A stretch of DNA of 64,000 nt, from assembly GCF_947499845.1 (NCBI RefSeq), contig NZ_CANMPM010000005.1, positions 1-64,000 of the forward strand. The letters are read 5' to 3'. Position numbers and translations under genes: made by a program. Source of the stretch: an uncultured Pseudokineococcus sp. GTDB taxonomy: Bacteria > Actinomycetota > Actinomycetes > Actinomycetales > Quadrisphaeraceae. Below the pieces are notes generated by a model. The model saw nothing but the letters and a program-made list of their open reading frames with translations. It was not told where the DNA came from and made no database searches. This document shows positions 51,649-60,281 of the stretch, one piece after another (position 1 is the stretch's first letter; the number at the start of each line of letters is the position of its first letter).

Positions 51649-52827
51649 TCAGACGCGACGCAGCGCGTCGGCGAGGCGCTCGGCCCGGCGCGGCACCCGG
51701 CCCTCGGGCGTCCGGAGGACGAGCACGCCGGGGTCCACCCGCATGCGCAGCTCGGTGAAGGTGCCGACGACGTCGCCGTCCATCTGCGCCGGCTGCGGCT
51801 CCTCGCAGCGCAGGACGACGCGGACGGCCTGGCGCTCGGCGATCTGCTGGTCCTCGTCGCGGCGGCGCGTGAGGAGGCGGACGCCGACGCGCAGCCAGTC
51901 GAGGATGCCGCTGGGGGACAGGGTCAGGACGTCGAGGTGGCCGTCGTCGACCTCGGCGTCGGGGATGAGGACGATGCCGCCGATGAGCGTGCCGCAGTTG
52001 CCGACGACGGCCATCCGCACGCGGCTCGTGACGGGCGGCTGGTCGTCGACCGCGATGGACACGCGTAGGCTCTCGCCCTTGAGCCGGCGCAGCCCGGAGA
52101 CGACGTAGGCGAGGGGGCCGACGCGGTCCTTGATGGCGGCGGGGGCGCCGGCCATCATCTGCGCGTCGAAGCCGACGCCGGCCATGACGAGGAAGACCTG
52201 CTCGTCCCCGCCGTCGAGGCTGACGCGGCCGACGTCCACCCGCTTGTCCTTGCCGCGCAGCGCGTCCCGCGTGGCGGCGGCGACGTCGCGGAGCTCGAGC
52301 TTGAGCTGGCGGGCGAAGAGGTTGCCCGTGCCGCCGGGCAGGAGGCCGAGGGGGACGCCGGTGCCGGCGAGCCCCGCGCCGACGGAGCGCACCGTGCCGT
52401 CGCCGCCCATGACGAGCACGAGCTCGGGGTCGAGCTGGGCGGCGCGGCGGGCCATGCCGTGCCCCGGGTCCTCGGCCGTCGTCTCGATCCACCGCGGGGC
52501 GGGCCAGCCCTCCTCGGCGAGGGCCCGCTCGACGGCGCGGCGGGCGGGGGAGCCCTCGGGGAACTTCACCGGCTGGACGACGACGACGACCCGGGGGCCG
52601 CGGGACTCCAGCTGCCCCGGCACGTGCCGGTAGTCCTCGTCGGGGTCGCGCAGGCCGGCGGTGGCGTCGCGGCGCACCGCGGGCACGGGCGGGCGGTCCT
52701 TCGGGCGCAGCAGCACGGTCAGCACGCCCACGACGAGGAGGACCGCGATGCCCACCAGGCCCAGCTCGACGCTGTCCAGGGGGAGCCTCCCGGTCCCGAC
52801 GGGCACGGGCACGACACCGGAGATCAT
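51649..52827 (-). CDS. Diacylglycerol/sphingosine kinase-like lipid kinase
   Basis: Lipid kinase of 392 aa. An N-terminal membrane helix (LGLVGIAVLLVVGVLTVLL) is followed by the DAGK catalytic domain: VVVVQPVKF, GGDGTVRSVGAGLAG near 150, LLPGGTGNLFARQL near 176, AGVGFDAQMM near 225, and the C-terminal NCGTLIGGI and DVLTLSPSG strands. It probably phosphorylates diacylglycerol or a related lipid at the membrane. TACGTT lies 6 nt before ATG 52827, a leaderless start; the longer frame to 53289 overlaps the serS gene and is not credible. It diverges from serS. Confidence 0.9.
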   Translation of the reverse strand: MISGVVPVPVGTGRLPLDSVELGLVGIAVLLVVGVLTVLLRPKDRPPVPAVRRDATAGLRDPDEDYRHVPGQLESRGPRVVVVVQPVKFPEGSPARRAVERALAEEGWPAPRWIETTAEDPGHGMARRAAQLDPELVLVMGGDGTVRSVGAGLAGTGVPLGLLPGGTGNLFARQLKLELRDVAAATRDALRGKDKRVDVGRVSLDGGDEQVFLVMAGVGFDAQMMAGAPAAIKDRVGPLAYVVSGLRRLKGESLRVSIAVDDQPPVTSRVRMAVVGNCGTLIGGIVLIPDAEVDDGHLDVLTLSPSGILDWLRVGVRLLTRRRDEDQQIAERQAVRVVLRCEEPQPAQMDGDVVGTFTELRMRVDPGVLVLRTPEGRVPRRAERLADALRRV

Positions 52828-52978
52828 GCGCAGAACGTAGTGGGGACGGCGCCCGTCGGCAGGAGCGGCGCCGGGGGCCTGGTCGTCCGGGTCATCAGGG
52901 CGTCCGGGTCGCTCGAGCCGTCCGGATCGCTCGGGCCGGGCGGGCGGCCGCGCGGGGAGGCGCCGGTAGCCTCGCGGC

Positions 52979-54253
52979 GTGATCGACCTGCGCGCCCTCC
53001 GCGACTCGCCCGACGCCGTCCGCGCGAGCCAGCGCCTGCGGGGCGAGGACGAGGGCGTCGTCGACGCCGTGCTGGCCGCCGACGAGCGCCGTCGCACCGC
53101 CCTCTCGGACTTCGAGCGGGTGCGCGGGGAGCAGAAGGCCCACGGCAAGCGGGTCGCGCAGGCCGCGGGAGAGGAGAAGCAGGCGCTCGTCGCCGCGGCC
53201 AAGGACCTCTCGGCGCAGGTCAAGCAGCTCCAGGCGGCCGCCGCCGAGGCGGAGGCCGAGGTCGAGGAGCTCCTGCGCTCGGTGCCCAACCTCGTGGCCG
53301 ACGGCGTGCCCCCGGGAGGCGAGGACGACTACATCGTCCTCGAGGAGGTCGGGACCCCGCGCGACTTCGCCGCGGAGGGCTTCGAGCCCCGCGACCACCT
53401 CGAGCTCGGCGAGCTGCTCGGCGCCATCGACATGGGGCGCGGCGCCAAGGTGTCGGGCGCGCGCTTCTCCTTCCTCACCGGCGCCGGGGCGCGCCTCGAG
53501 CTGGGCCTCATGCAGTACGCCATGGCCCGCGCCGTGGAGTGGGGCTTCGTGCCCGTCGTCCCGCCGACGCTCGTGACGCCGCAGATGATGGGCGGCACCG
53601 GGTTCCTCGGCGCCCACGCCGAGGAGGTCTACCGGCTCGACGCCGACGACCTCTACCTCGTCGGCACCTCCGAGGTGCCCCTGGCGGGCTTCCACGCCGA
53701 CGAGATCCTCGACCTGCGCGGCGGCCCGCTGCGCTACGCGGGCTGGTCCACCTGCTACCGCCGCGAGGCGGGCAGCCACGGCAAGGACACCCGCGGCATC
53801 ATCCGCGTCCACCAGTTCACCAAGGTGGAGATGTTCAGCTACGTGCCGGCCGCGGAGGCCGACGCCGAGCACCAGCGGCTCCTCGCCTGGGAGCGGGAGG
53901 TGCTCGACGCCGTCGAGGTGCCCTACCGCGTCATCGACGTCGCGGCCGGCGACCTCGGCACGAGCGCCGCCCGCAAGTACGACTGCGAGGCGTGGGTGCC
54001 CACGCAGGGCCGCCACCGCGAGCTCACGTCGACGTCGAGCTGCACGACCTTCCAGGCGCGCCGCCTCGGCATCCGCGAGCGCACGGCCGAGGGGTCGACG
54101 ACGCCGGTCGCCACCCTCAACGGCACCCTCGCGACGACGCGGTGGCTCGTCGCGATCCTCGAGAACCACCAGCGCGAGGACGGGTCGGTCGTCGTGCCGG
54201 CGGCGTTGCGCCCCTACGTCGGGCTCGACGTGCTGGAGCCCGTGCGCCGCTGA
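52979..54253 (+). CDS. serS: Seryl-tRNA synthetase
   Basis: Class II aminoacyl-tRNA synthetase of 424 aa charging tRNA-Ser. Residues 1-105 form the antiparallel coiled-coil arm that contacts the long variable arm of tRNA-Ser. The catalytic core shows the [10 protein letters not shown] segment, motif 2 [20 protein letters not shown] near 260 and motif 3 [18 protein letters not shown] near 380. TAGCCT lies 6 nt before GTG 52979 (leaderless). The stop is 3 nt from the convergent DUF1232 gene end. Essential, single-copy housekeeping gene. Confidence 0.98.
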   Translation: MIDLRALRDSPDAVRASQRLRGEDEGVVDAVLAADERRRTALSDFERVRGEQKAHGKRVAQAAGEEKQALVAAAKDLSAQVKQLQAAAAEAEAEVEELLRSVPNLVADGVPPGGEDDYIVLEEVGTPRDFAAEGFEPRDHLELGELLGAIDMGRGAKVSGARFSFLTGAGARLELGLMQYAMARAVEWGFVPVVPPTLVTPQMMGGTGFLGAHAEEVYRLDADDLYLVGTSEVPLAGFHADEILDLRGGPLRYAGWSTCYRREAGSHGKDTRGIIRVHQFTKVEMFSYVPAAEADAEHQRLLAWEREVLDAVEVPYRVIDVAAGDLGTSAARKYDCEAWVPTQGRHRELTSTSSCTTFQARRLGIRERTAEGSTTPVATLNGTLATTRWLVAILENHQREDGSVVVPAALRPYVGLDVLEPVRR

Positions 54254-54256
54254 CTG

Positions 54257-54706
54257 TCAGCCGGCCCGCCGGCGCTCGCCCCGGTGCGCTGCCCGGCCCC
54301 CGCGGGGCGCGACGAGCAGCCGGAGCGCGGCGAGGCCGTCGGGCGTCCCCGGCCAGTGGCGGGCCAGGGCGTCGTCGCCGGCCCGTCGCACCACCGACCG
54401 GAGCACGAGGAGGACGGCGATCGCGTCGTCGGCCCACCCGAGCACGGGGACGACGTCGGGCACGAGGTCGACGGGCGAGGCCAGGTAGGCCAGCAGCAGG
54501 ACGAGGCGGACGCGCACGCCGCGGGGCAGCGACGGGTCCGCCGCGAGGCGCCGCACGAGCCGGACGACGTCGGGCAGCAGCCGCAGCACCCCGCGCAGGG
54601 AGACGGCGTCCGTGCGGGCGCGCCACAGCGCCGCCGCGAGCGCGCCCCAGGCGAGGAGCAGCCCGGCCACCGCGCCGACGAGCGCCCACGCCCACCAGCG
54701 GTCCAC
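54257..54706 (-). CDS. YkvA/DUF1232 membrane protein
   Basis: A 149-aa membrane protein. After an N-terminal helix (AWALVGAVAGLLLAWGALAAAL) comes the DUF1232 core: RVRLVLLLAYLASPVDLVPDVVPVLGWADDAIAVLLVLR, whose SPVDLVPD motif is diagnostic. Function of the family is unknown. CAGGAT lies 6 nt before GTG 54706 (leaderless). The C-terminal third is basic. The 48-bp palindrome copy 2 begins 30 nt upstream of its start. Confidence 0.85.
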   Translation of the reverse strand: MDRWWAWALVGAVAGLLLAWGALAAALWRARTDAVSLRGVLRLLPDVVRLVRRLAADPSLPRGVRVRLVLLLAYLASPVDLVPDVVPVLGWADDAIAVLLVLRSVVRRAGDDALARHWPGTPDGLAALRLLVAPRGGRAAHRGERRRAG

Positions 54707-54735
54707 GAGCGCATCCTGCCGCGCCTCCCGAGCCG

Positions 54736-54783
54736 GAGCCGTCCACGAGCGTGACCGTGCACGGTCACGCTCGTGGACGGCTC
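54736..54783. repeat. 48-bp perfect intergenic palindrome, copy 2
   Basis: A perfect 48-bp palindrome centred at 54759/54760 with core GTGACCGTGCACGGTCAC. It sits between divergent genes (DUF1232 and PadR), so it cannot be a terminator for either. Confidence 0.92.
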
Positions 54784-54848
54784 GTGGTCGACGACGCGCC
54801 GCGACCGACTACTCACTCAGTACAGGTACGTGGTGCATCCTGGGACGC

Positions 54849-55430
54849 GTGTCCATGGTGGAGCTGCACCTCGCCCTGCTGCTGGCGGGCCCGGCGCACG
54901 GCTACGAGGTGAAGAAGGCGCACGACGCCTGGTTCCCCGACGCGCGCCCCCTGGCCTTCGGGCAGGTGTACGCGACGCTCGGGCGGATGGTGCGCGACGG
55001 CCTCGTCGAGGTCGTCGAGACCCGCAGCGACGGCGGCCCGGAGCGCACCGTCTACGCCGTCACGGCGACGGGCCGCGAGCGGCTCGACCGGTGGCTCGAG
55101 GAGCCCGCTGCGCCGGCGGGCACGGGGCCGGAGGACGTGGTCCGCAAGGCCGTCGTCGCCCTGCGGGCCCCCGTGGGGGCGCGGACGGCGCAGGACGTGC
55201 TGGCGCGCCAGCGCACGCACCACCTGCGGCGCATGCGCGAGCTCTCCGAGCCGGGCGGTGACGACGTCGCGCTGCGCCTGGCCCGGCGGCACGCCCTCCT
55301 GCACCTCGACGCCGACCTGCGCTGGCTCGACGAGGCGGCCGCCGCCCTCGCTCCGGGCGGGTCGACGGCCGCTGGAACGGCCGGTGGCCCGACGCCGGCG
55401 ACCCCGACGACCCCGGAGGCGCCCCGATGA
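54849..55430 (+). CDS. PadR family transcriptional regulator
   Basis: Regulator of 193 aa. The PadR winged helix covers residues 3-85: ELHLALLLAGPAHGYEVKKA, LAFGQVYATLGRMVRDGLVEVV, TVYAVTATGRERLDRWL; a C-terminal dimerisation helix region follows (RKAVVALRAPVGARTAQDVL, LARRHALLHLDADLRWLDEA). Start GTG 54849 or ATG 54855; no SD is clear. The upstream region has GTACAGGTAC (54831-54840), a possible operator. It overlaps the ABC ATPase start (ATGA) and likely represses this exporter operon in response to a drug-like ligand. Confidence 0.88.
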   Translation: MSMVELHLALLLAGPAHGYEVKKAHDAWFPDARPLAFGQVYATLGRMVRDGLVEVVETRSDGGPERTVYAVTATGRERLDRWLEEPAAPAGTGPEDVVRKAVVALRAPVGARTAQDVLARQRTHHLRRMRELSEPGGDDVALRLARRHALLHLDADLRWLDEAAAALAPGGSTAAGTAGGPTPATPTTPEAPR

Positions 55431-56164
55431 GCCAGCCCGCCGACCGCCAGCCCGGCGCGACCCCGCCCGGCGCCGCACCGCCCACCGGCGACGGGCCGCT
55501 CGTGGCGCTCGACGCCGTCGCGCACGCCTACGCCCGCACGCCGGCGCTGCGCGGGGTGTCCCTCGCCGTCGCACCCGGCGAGGTCGTCGCGCTCACGGGG
55601 CCGAGCGGCGGCGGGAAGTCCACGCTGCTGCACGTCGCGGCGGGGCTGCTGGCGCCCCAGGCGGGGCGCGTGCGGCTGCTGGGCCAGGACCTCGCGGGCC
55701 TCGGCGAGGCGCCGCGCGCGGCCCTGCGGCGCCGGGGCGTGGGCATCGTGCTGCAGTACGGCCAGCTCGTGCCCGACCTGCCCCTCGTCGACGACGTGGC
55801 GCTGCCGCTGCTCCTCGAGGGCTCGGCGCTGGAGCCGGCGCGCACGGCCGCGCGCGAGGCCCTCGCCCTCGTCGGGCTCGAGGGGCTCGGCGACGCCGTC
55901 CCGGCCGGGCTCTCGGGCGGCCAGGCGCAGCGGGCCGCCGTCGCGCGGGCGCTGGTGGCGCAGCCGCGGCTGGTGCTCGCCGACGAGCCCGTGGCGAGCC
56001 TCGACCCGGAGGGCGGGCGGCAGGTGCTCGACCTGCTCGTCACCGTCGCCCGCCGCGGGGGCGGGCTGCTGCTCGTCACCCACGACAACGCCGTCGCGGC
56101 GCGCGCCGACCGCGAGGTGCGCCTCGCCGGCGGCGTCGTCGCGCACGAGGCGGTGCTGCGGTGA
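55427..56164 (+). CDS. ABC transporter ATP-binding protein (MacB/LolD type)
   Basis: ATPase of 245 aa. All nucleotide-binding motifs are present: Walker A GPSGGGKST near 59, Q-loop LQYGQL near 108, signature LSGGQAQRA near 163, Walker B LVLADEP near 185, D-loop SLDPEGG and switch His LLLVTHDNA near 218. A Pro/Gly-rich N-terminal leader of about 22 aa precedes the domain. It is coupled to PadR upstream and to the permease downstream by 4-nt overlaps. Probable drug or lipid exporter. Confidence 0.93.
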   Translation: MSQPADRQPGATPPGAAPPTGDGPLVALDAVAHAYARTPALRGVSLAVAPGEVVALTGPSGGGKSTLLHVAAGLLAPQAGRVRLLGQDLAGLGEAPRAALRRRGVGIVLQYGQLVPDLPLVDDVALPLLLEGSALEPARTAAREALALVGLEGLGDAVPAGLSGGQAQRAAVARALVAQPRLVLADEPVASLDPEGGRQVLDLLVTVARRGGGLLLVTHDNAVAARADREVRLAGGVVAHEAVLR

Positions 56165-57744
56165 GCCCGGGAAGGACGGGGACGACGGCGACGACCGGGA
56201 CGGGCCGGGCGGCTGACGGGGAGGCGCGGCGGTCGGCCCTGCGCGGCGAGGTCGTGCGCGAGCTCGCCCGGGCGCGCACGCCGGTCGACCGGCTGCGGCT
56301 CGGCGCCACGGCCGTCGCGGCGGCCGGGCTGGGGGCGGCCGTGCTGGCGGCGGCGTCCGTCGTCGGACTGCCGCCCCCGGGCGCCGAGGTCGTCGTCGAC
56401 GCGGCGGGCAACAGCTACGTCGTCGAGTCCGTCGACGGGGTGCCGGAGCTCTCGCCCTTCGTCGGCGAGCCGGGCCTGCGCCAGGGGTCGGTGCTCGCGC
56501 TGGCGCTGCTGGCCCTGCCCTTCGTCGCGCTGGCGCTGCAGGCCCTGCGCACGGGCAGCCTCGAGCTCGACCGGCGGGCCGCCCTCCTCGTCGTCGCCGG
56601 CGCCGGGCCGGCCGACCTGGGGCGGGTGGCGGCGCGCCGGTCGGCGACGGCCTTCGCGCTGGGCGGGCTGCTCGCCGCACCCGCGCACGCCGTCTCGTGG
56701 GTGCTGCTGTCCGCGCTGCAGCCGCCGATGGAGCGGCTGCTTCCGGTGCCGCAGTGGTGGTTGGTGCTCGTGTGGCTCGCCCTCGTGCCGGCGCTCGCGG
56801 GCGTCGGCGCCCTCCTCGGGCGCCGCGGCGCGGACGTGCGCCCCGACCCGGTCGGCTGGTCGCGCGCCCCGGCGCGGGTGCCCTCGCGGGCGCTCGTCGC
56901 CGGCGCGGGTGCCGTCGCCGCGGCGGTCACCACCGGGACGCTGCTGTGGCTCGCCACCGGCGGGGGCGGGGGTGCGGGGCCCGACTGGGCCGTCAGCGCC
57001 CTCCTCTTCGTCGTGCTGCTGGCGCTCGCCGTCTGCGTCGCCAGCGCCGTCGCCCGGGCGTCTGCCCGTCCGCTGAGAGGCGCCGCCGCGGATGAGCTCG
57101 GGGATGTCGGGGCGTCGGGCGCCGCCGGGGGGCGACGCAGCGCGAGCCTCGCCCGCCGGGTGCGCGGGGACGCCGCGGTGGCGCTCCTCGCCGCTGCGCA
57201 GCGCCGCGGGGACCCCCTCGCGACGGGCACGGTCGCGGCCGTCCTCGCCGTCGCCGGGGTAGCCGTCGGCGTCGCCGTCGCCCTCTCCGTCTCGGTCCTG
57301 CGCGAGAGCACCTACGACGAGCTCGACGCAGCGTTCTACGTCGGCGGGGCGGCGCTGGCCGTGCGGGTGGCCCTGGCCGGCGGGCTCGTCGCCCTCGTCG
57401 CGCTGGCGCTCGCCCTCACGGACCACCTGCTCGTGGCTCGGCGTTCCGTCGCGGCGACGGCGGCGCTGGGGACGGAGCGTCGCCGCCTCGTCGCCGTCCA
57501 GGCGCGTGCCCTCTCGGCGACGGCCGTCCCCTCCCTCGGCCTGGGCTGCCTCGCCGGCGGGGTGCTGCTCGGGGCGCCCGTGGCGGCGTCGGACGCGGGA
57601 GCCCTCCCCGCGGTGCTCGGCGGCGTCGTCCTCGCGGCCGTGCTGGTGGCCCTGCTCGCCGCGCTCGTCTGCCGGCTCCTCGCCGCGGCGCTGGCCGGGC
57701 GCGTGCGGGCGGCGTCCTCCCTCGAGCACCTGCGGACGCCGTGA
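56161..57744 (+). CDS. FtsX/MacB-like ABC transporter permease
   Basis: Membrane protein of 527 aa with about ten hydrophobic segments in two FtsX-like halves (residues 48-330 and 390-520), matching duplicated FtsX permeases. The segment DRLRLGATAVAAAGLGAAVL opens the first membrane region; SLELDRRAALLVVAGAGPADLGRVAARRS and SVAATAALGTERRRLVAVQARALS are the coupling-helix-like loops of the two halves. GTG 56161 overlaps the ATPase stop. The N-terminal Thr/Gly repeat (TGTTATTGTG) is low complexity. Confidence 0.88.
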   Translation: MSPGRTGTTATTGTGRAADGEARRSALRGEVVRELARARTPVDRLRLGATAVAAAGLGAAVLAAASVVGLPPPGAEVVVDAAGNSYVVESVDGVPELSPFVGEPGLRQGSVLALALLALPFVALALQALRTGSLELDRRAALLVVAGAGPADLGRVAARRSATAFALGGLLAAPAHAVSWVLLSALQPPMERLLPVPQWWLVLVWLALVPALAGVGALLGRRGADVRPDPVGWSRAPARVPSRALVAGAGAVAAAVTTGTLLWLATGGGGGAGPDWAVSALLFVVLLALAVCVASAVARASARPLRGAAADELGDVGASGAAGGRRSASLARRVRGDAAVALLAAAQRRGDPLATGTVAAVLAVAGVAVGVAVALSVSVLRESTYDELDAAFYVGGAALAVRVALAGGLVALVALALALTDHLLVARRSVAATAALGTERRRLVAVQARALSATAVPSLGLGCLAGGVLLGAPVAASDAGALPAVLGGVVLAAVLVALLAALVCRLLAAALAGRVRAASSLEHLRTP

Positions 57745-57956
57745 CGCCGCCGACCGTTGTCCACGTGCCCGAGCGGCCCTCGGGGCCGGTGCTCGCCGCC
57801 CTCATCCGCGAGGTCCGCGCCGCGAGCGCCACGGGCGCCGTCGTCATCGACGCGAGCGCGGCGGCGGGCTGGCCGCCCGGCCCGCGCCTCGTCCTCGAGC
57901 GCCTCGAGGCGGTGGCCCGGCGCAGGGGGACGGGCCGCCCCTCGGGGACCTCCTGA
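57741..57956 (+). CDS. Small protein at the end of the ABC operon
   Basis: A 71-aa protein whose GTG overlaps the permease stop (GTGA), implying translation with the operon. The sequence has a strand-helix pattern (VVHVPERPSGPVLAALIREV, GAVVIDASAAAG, RLVLERLEAVARRRG). No family recognised. The overlap is its main support. Confidence 0.55.
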   Translation: MTPPTVVHVPERPSGPVLAALIREVRAASATGAVVIDASAAAGWPPGPRLVLERLEAVARRRGTGRPSGTS

Positions 57957-57973
57957 GGGCGGGGACCCGCCGG

Positions 57974-58083
<110 letters not shown>

Positions 58084-58146
58084 TGACCTCGACGGGGCGG
58101 GCTGCGCCGACGCCCGGCTGTCGGCGGCCGGCAGGAGGATGGCGGC

Positions 58147-58641
58147 GTGGAGGACGGCACTGGGGCGCTGGTCGGCGCGGTCATCACGGCGTCGGCGGCC
58201 GTCCTCGCCGTCGTCGTCGCCCAGCTCGCGACGGCGCGGCGGGAGCGCCGCCAACGCGTCTACGCGCGGGAGCGCGCGGCGCTGCTCGACGCCCAGGACG
58301 CCGCGCTCGTCGCCCGCACGGCCCTGCGCGCCGTCGGCACCGCGCTCGAGAGGGCGGCGCGGGAGGTGGCGCCGTCGGCGCACGTCGTCGTCGCCGTGCC
58401 GACGGACCTCGAGGCGGCCCGGTCGGAGGCCGAGGGGCGCCTGGACGTGCGGCTCGCGCGGGTCGCCACGCGCGACGTCGTGGACGCGGCGCGCGCCTGG
58501 CAGCAGCGCGCCCGCTGGGCCTTCCTCGGCGACGAGGACGTGACGGCGCGCGACGAGGACGACGCGTGGGGCGCGCTCAACGCCGCCGTGGCCGCGGCCC
58601 TCGACGACCGGGGCTGGTGGGAGCGCCGCCGCGGGCGGTAG
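58147..58641 (+). CDS. Membrane-anchored protein with coiled-coil, unknown function
   Basis: A 164-aa protein. An N-terminal helix (GALVGAVITASAAVLAVVVAQL) anchors a long helical, Arg/Ala/Glu-rich region (ATARRERRQRVYARERAALLDAQ) likely to form a coiled coil, ending GWWERRRGR. The form is common among small actinobacterial membrane proteins, without known function. AGGAGG lies 8 nt before GTG 58147, a solid start. Confidence 0.65.
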   Translation: MEDGTGALVGAVITASAAVLAVVVAQLATARRERRQRVYARERAALLDAQDAALVARTALRAVGTALERAAREVAPSAHVVVAVPTDLEAARSEAEGRLDVRLARVATRDVVDAARAWQQRARWAFLGDEDVTARDEDDAWGALNAAVAAALDDRGWWERRRGR

Positions 58642-58704
58642 CCGCGAGCGGTGAGCCCGAGCGGAGAGGGCGCGGCCGGCGCCGCGACGTCAGAGCTGCG
58701 CGCC

Positions 58705-58740
58705 GACGTCGCGGTGCACCGCGTCCTCGGCGCACCGCTC
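58705..58740. repeat. 36-bp dispersed intergenic repeat, copy B
   Basis: Matches 36021-36056 with two mismatches in 36 bp. On the minus strand this copy can be read from a GTG as a short peptide ending CAEDAVHRDVGAQL and a stop codon, and lies just downstream of the STAS-like gene. Confidence 0.6.
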
Positions 58741-58785
58741 GTCGGGCACGCCGAATGGCGTCGGGGAGGGGGGCGGAGCGCCCGC

Positions 58786-59127
58786 TCAGGCGGTGGCGGG
58801 CTGGACGACGACGAGGCGCTCCTGCGCGCCCAGGCGGCGCGCCGCCTCGCGCAGGTGCTCGGCGAAGGCCGCTGGAGCCGCCTCGACCCGCAGCTCGGCC
58901 GCCCCGCCGCCGAGGACCCGGCTCACCAGCTGCGCCGCGAAGGACGGGCTCCCGGTGACGAGAGCGCGGCAGTCGAGGCGGACGACCGCACCGGACAGAT
59001 CGCCCGCGAGGCCGTCGACGAGGGCGTCGGCCATGCCGCGCCCCGCGACCATGCTCGGCAGCTCGATGATCACCGCTCGTCCTCCCGCCGGCGCCGTCGT
59101 GCGTCGTCGTCCTGGCTCACCGGTCAC
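58786..59127 (-). CDS. STAS-like (DUF4325) protein
   Basis: A 113-aa protein of the STAS-like DUF4325 type: VIIELPSMVAGRGMADALVDGL opens the domain, and VVRLDCRALVTGSPSFAAQLVSRVL holds the conserved S-F-A-x-x-L core. Such domains often pair with ATP-binding proteins in signalling. The start GTG 59127 overlaps the stop of the upstream STAS-HATPase gene by 4 nt, so both are made together. The N-terminal 15 residues are basic and outside the domain. Confidence 0.75.
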   Translation of the reverse strand: MTGEPGRRRTTAPAGGRAVIIELPSMVAGRGMADALVDGLAGDLSGAVVRLDCRALVTGSPSFAAQLVSRVLGGGAAELRVEAAPAAFAEHLREAARRLGAQERLVVVQPATA

Positions 59128-60047
59128 GGTACGCGCCCGCCCGCGCCGACGCCCCCGTCGACACCTCGGCCGGCTCCTCCGTGACCCGCTCCGCCCACGC
59201 CTCCGCCCGTCCCCGCGTCCGTCCGCCCGGGTGCGCCGCGGACCCCCACGACGGCCTCGACGAGCGTCCCGCCGAAGGGGGAGCGCAGGACGCCGTCGGT
59301 GCGGACGGGCCGCCGCGCGCTCGGCGGCCGCGACGTGCGGACGGCCGCCGAGCCCGAGGCGAGGAAGAGCGACCCGCGCAGCCGGCCCACCTCGTGCACG
59401 ACCGTGACGAGCCCGACGCCGCGGGTCGGGTCGTCGAGGCGGCTCGTGCCGTCGAGCGCCAGGTGCAGGGCGTGCCGGGCCCCGCGGGCGCCGCGCCCGG
59501 CGAGCGTGCTCCGCAGCCCGAGGCCGCCGTCGGCGACCGCGAAGCGCACGCAGCCGGCGGCGGGCAGGACCTGCGCCGCGACGTAGCCGGTGGCCTGCGC
59601 GTGGTCGGCGACGTTGGCGGCGAGCTCGGCGACGCCCGTGAAGAGCGCCTCGGCCGCCACCGGGTCACCGGGCGCCGTCCGGGCGTGCACGAGCCGGGCG
59701 AGCGCCAGCGCGTCGGCCTCGGTGGCGACGGGGCGCACCTCGAGGAGGTCGAGCGCGCGGTCGGCCTCGGGCACGACGTCGCGCAGGTCGTGCTCGACCC
59801 CCAGCTCGTCGAGGACGCGGCCCAGGTGCATCCGCGCCGCGTAGCGGCGCTGATCGGGCCGCGAGGGCCCCACGACGCGCAGGCGCGCGCCGGCGCCCGC
59901 GTGCCGGGCGGCGAGCGCCGCGACGCCGACGAGGTGCGCCGGGTCCACCCACCGGCAGCCCGAGAGGTCGACGACGTGGACCGAGCGCTCCCGGCAGCAG
60001 GTCAGGTGCCCCATGGCGGGCGGGCGCAGCGGAGAGCGGCTCGGCAC
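59124..60047 (-). CDS. STAS plus HATPase signalling protein
   Basis: A 307-aa protein. Residues 12-90 look like a STAS domain (VHVVDLSGCRWVDPAHLVGVAAL); residues 125-245 are an HATPase_c_2 domain with N box AELAANVADHAQATG, G1-like VADGGLGLRSTL and a GVGLVTVV G2-like segment. The tail is Gly-rich. Fusion of an anti-anti-sigma fold to a kinase-like ATPase is seen in actinobacterial regulators. GTG 60047 is supported by GGGAGGGGG five bases upstream; ATG 60014 is an alternative. It is coupled to the DUF4325 gene and diverges from the FUSC gene. Confidence 0.75.
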   Translation of the reverse strand: MPSRSPLRPPAMGHLTCCRERSVHVVDLSGCRWVDPAHLVGVAALAARHAGAGARLRVVGPSRPDQRRYAARMHLGRVLDELGVEHDLRDVVPEADRALDLLEVRPVATEADALALARLVHARTAPGDPVAAEALFTGVAELAANVADHAQATGYVAAQVLPAAGCVRFAVADGGLGLRSTLAGRGARGARHALHLALDGTSRLDDPTRGVGLVTVVHEVGRLRGSLFLASGSAAVRTSRPPSARRPVRTDGVLRSPFGGTLVEAVVGVRGAPGRTDAGTGGGVGGAGHGGAGRGVDGGVGAGGRVP

Positions 60048-60127
60048 CCGACCCCCTCCCGCGGGCGCGACACCCGCGCCGACGCCGCGACGCTAGGCGC
60101 CGGCACCGACAGCGCCCCGCACCGGCA

Positions 60128-60198
60128 CCCCCCGCCGGGCAGCCCCCCGCCGGGCAGCCCCCCGCCGGGCAGCCCCCGCGGGCAGCCCCCGCGGGCAG
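60128..60198. repeat. C-rich tandem repeat
   Basis: Three perfect 15-bp units CCCCCCGCCGGGCAG are followed by two 13-bp variants CCCCCGCGGGCAG. They lie 81-151 bp upstream of the STAS-HATPase start, between it and the divergent FUSC gene. Its inverted CCCGC/GCGGG parts could fold. Confidence 0.9.
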
Positions 60199-60281
60199 GC
60201 CCCGCCTGCGCGAGCCCCGACGTCGGCGGCCCCGCCGGTGCCCGCCGTGCCGGACCCCGTGGCCGCTGCCACGCTGGAGCC

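Noticed and set aside
51649-53289. Longer lipid kinase frame starting at 53289
   Set aside because: It would be antisense to the conserved start of serS; ATG 52827 precedes the membrane helix and has a -10-like hexamer.
54736-54783. 48-bp palindrome as an ordinary terminator
   Set aside because: This copy lies between two divergent gene starts, so no transcript ends there by design.
58651-59184. Plus-strand frame opposite the STAS-like gene
   Set aside because: Composition is Arg/Pro-rich antisense sequence, while the minus strand shows a coherent STAS-like domain coupled to its neighbour.
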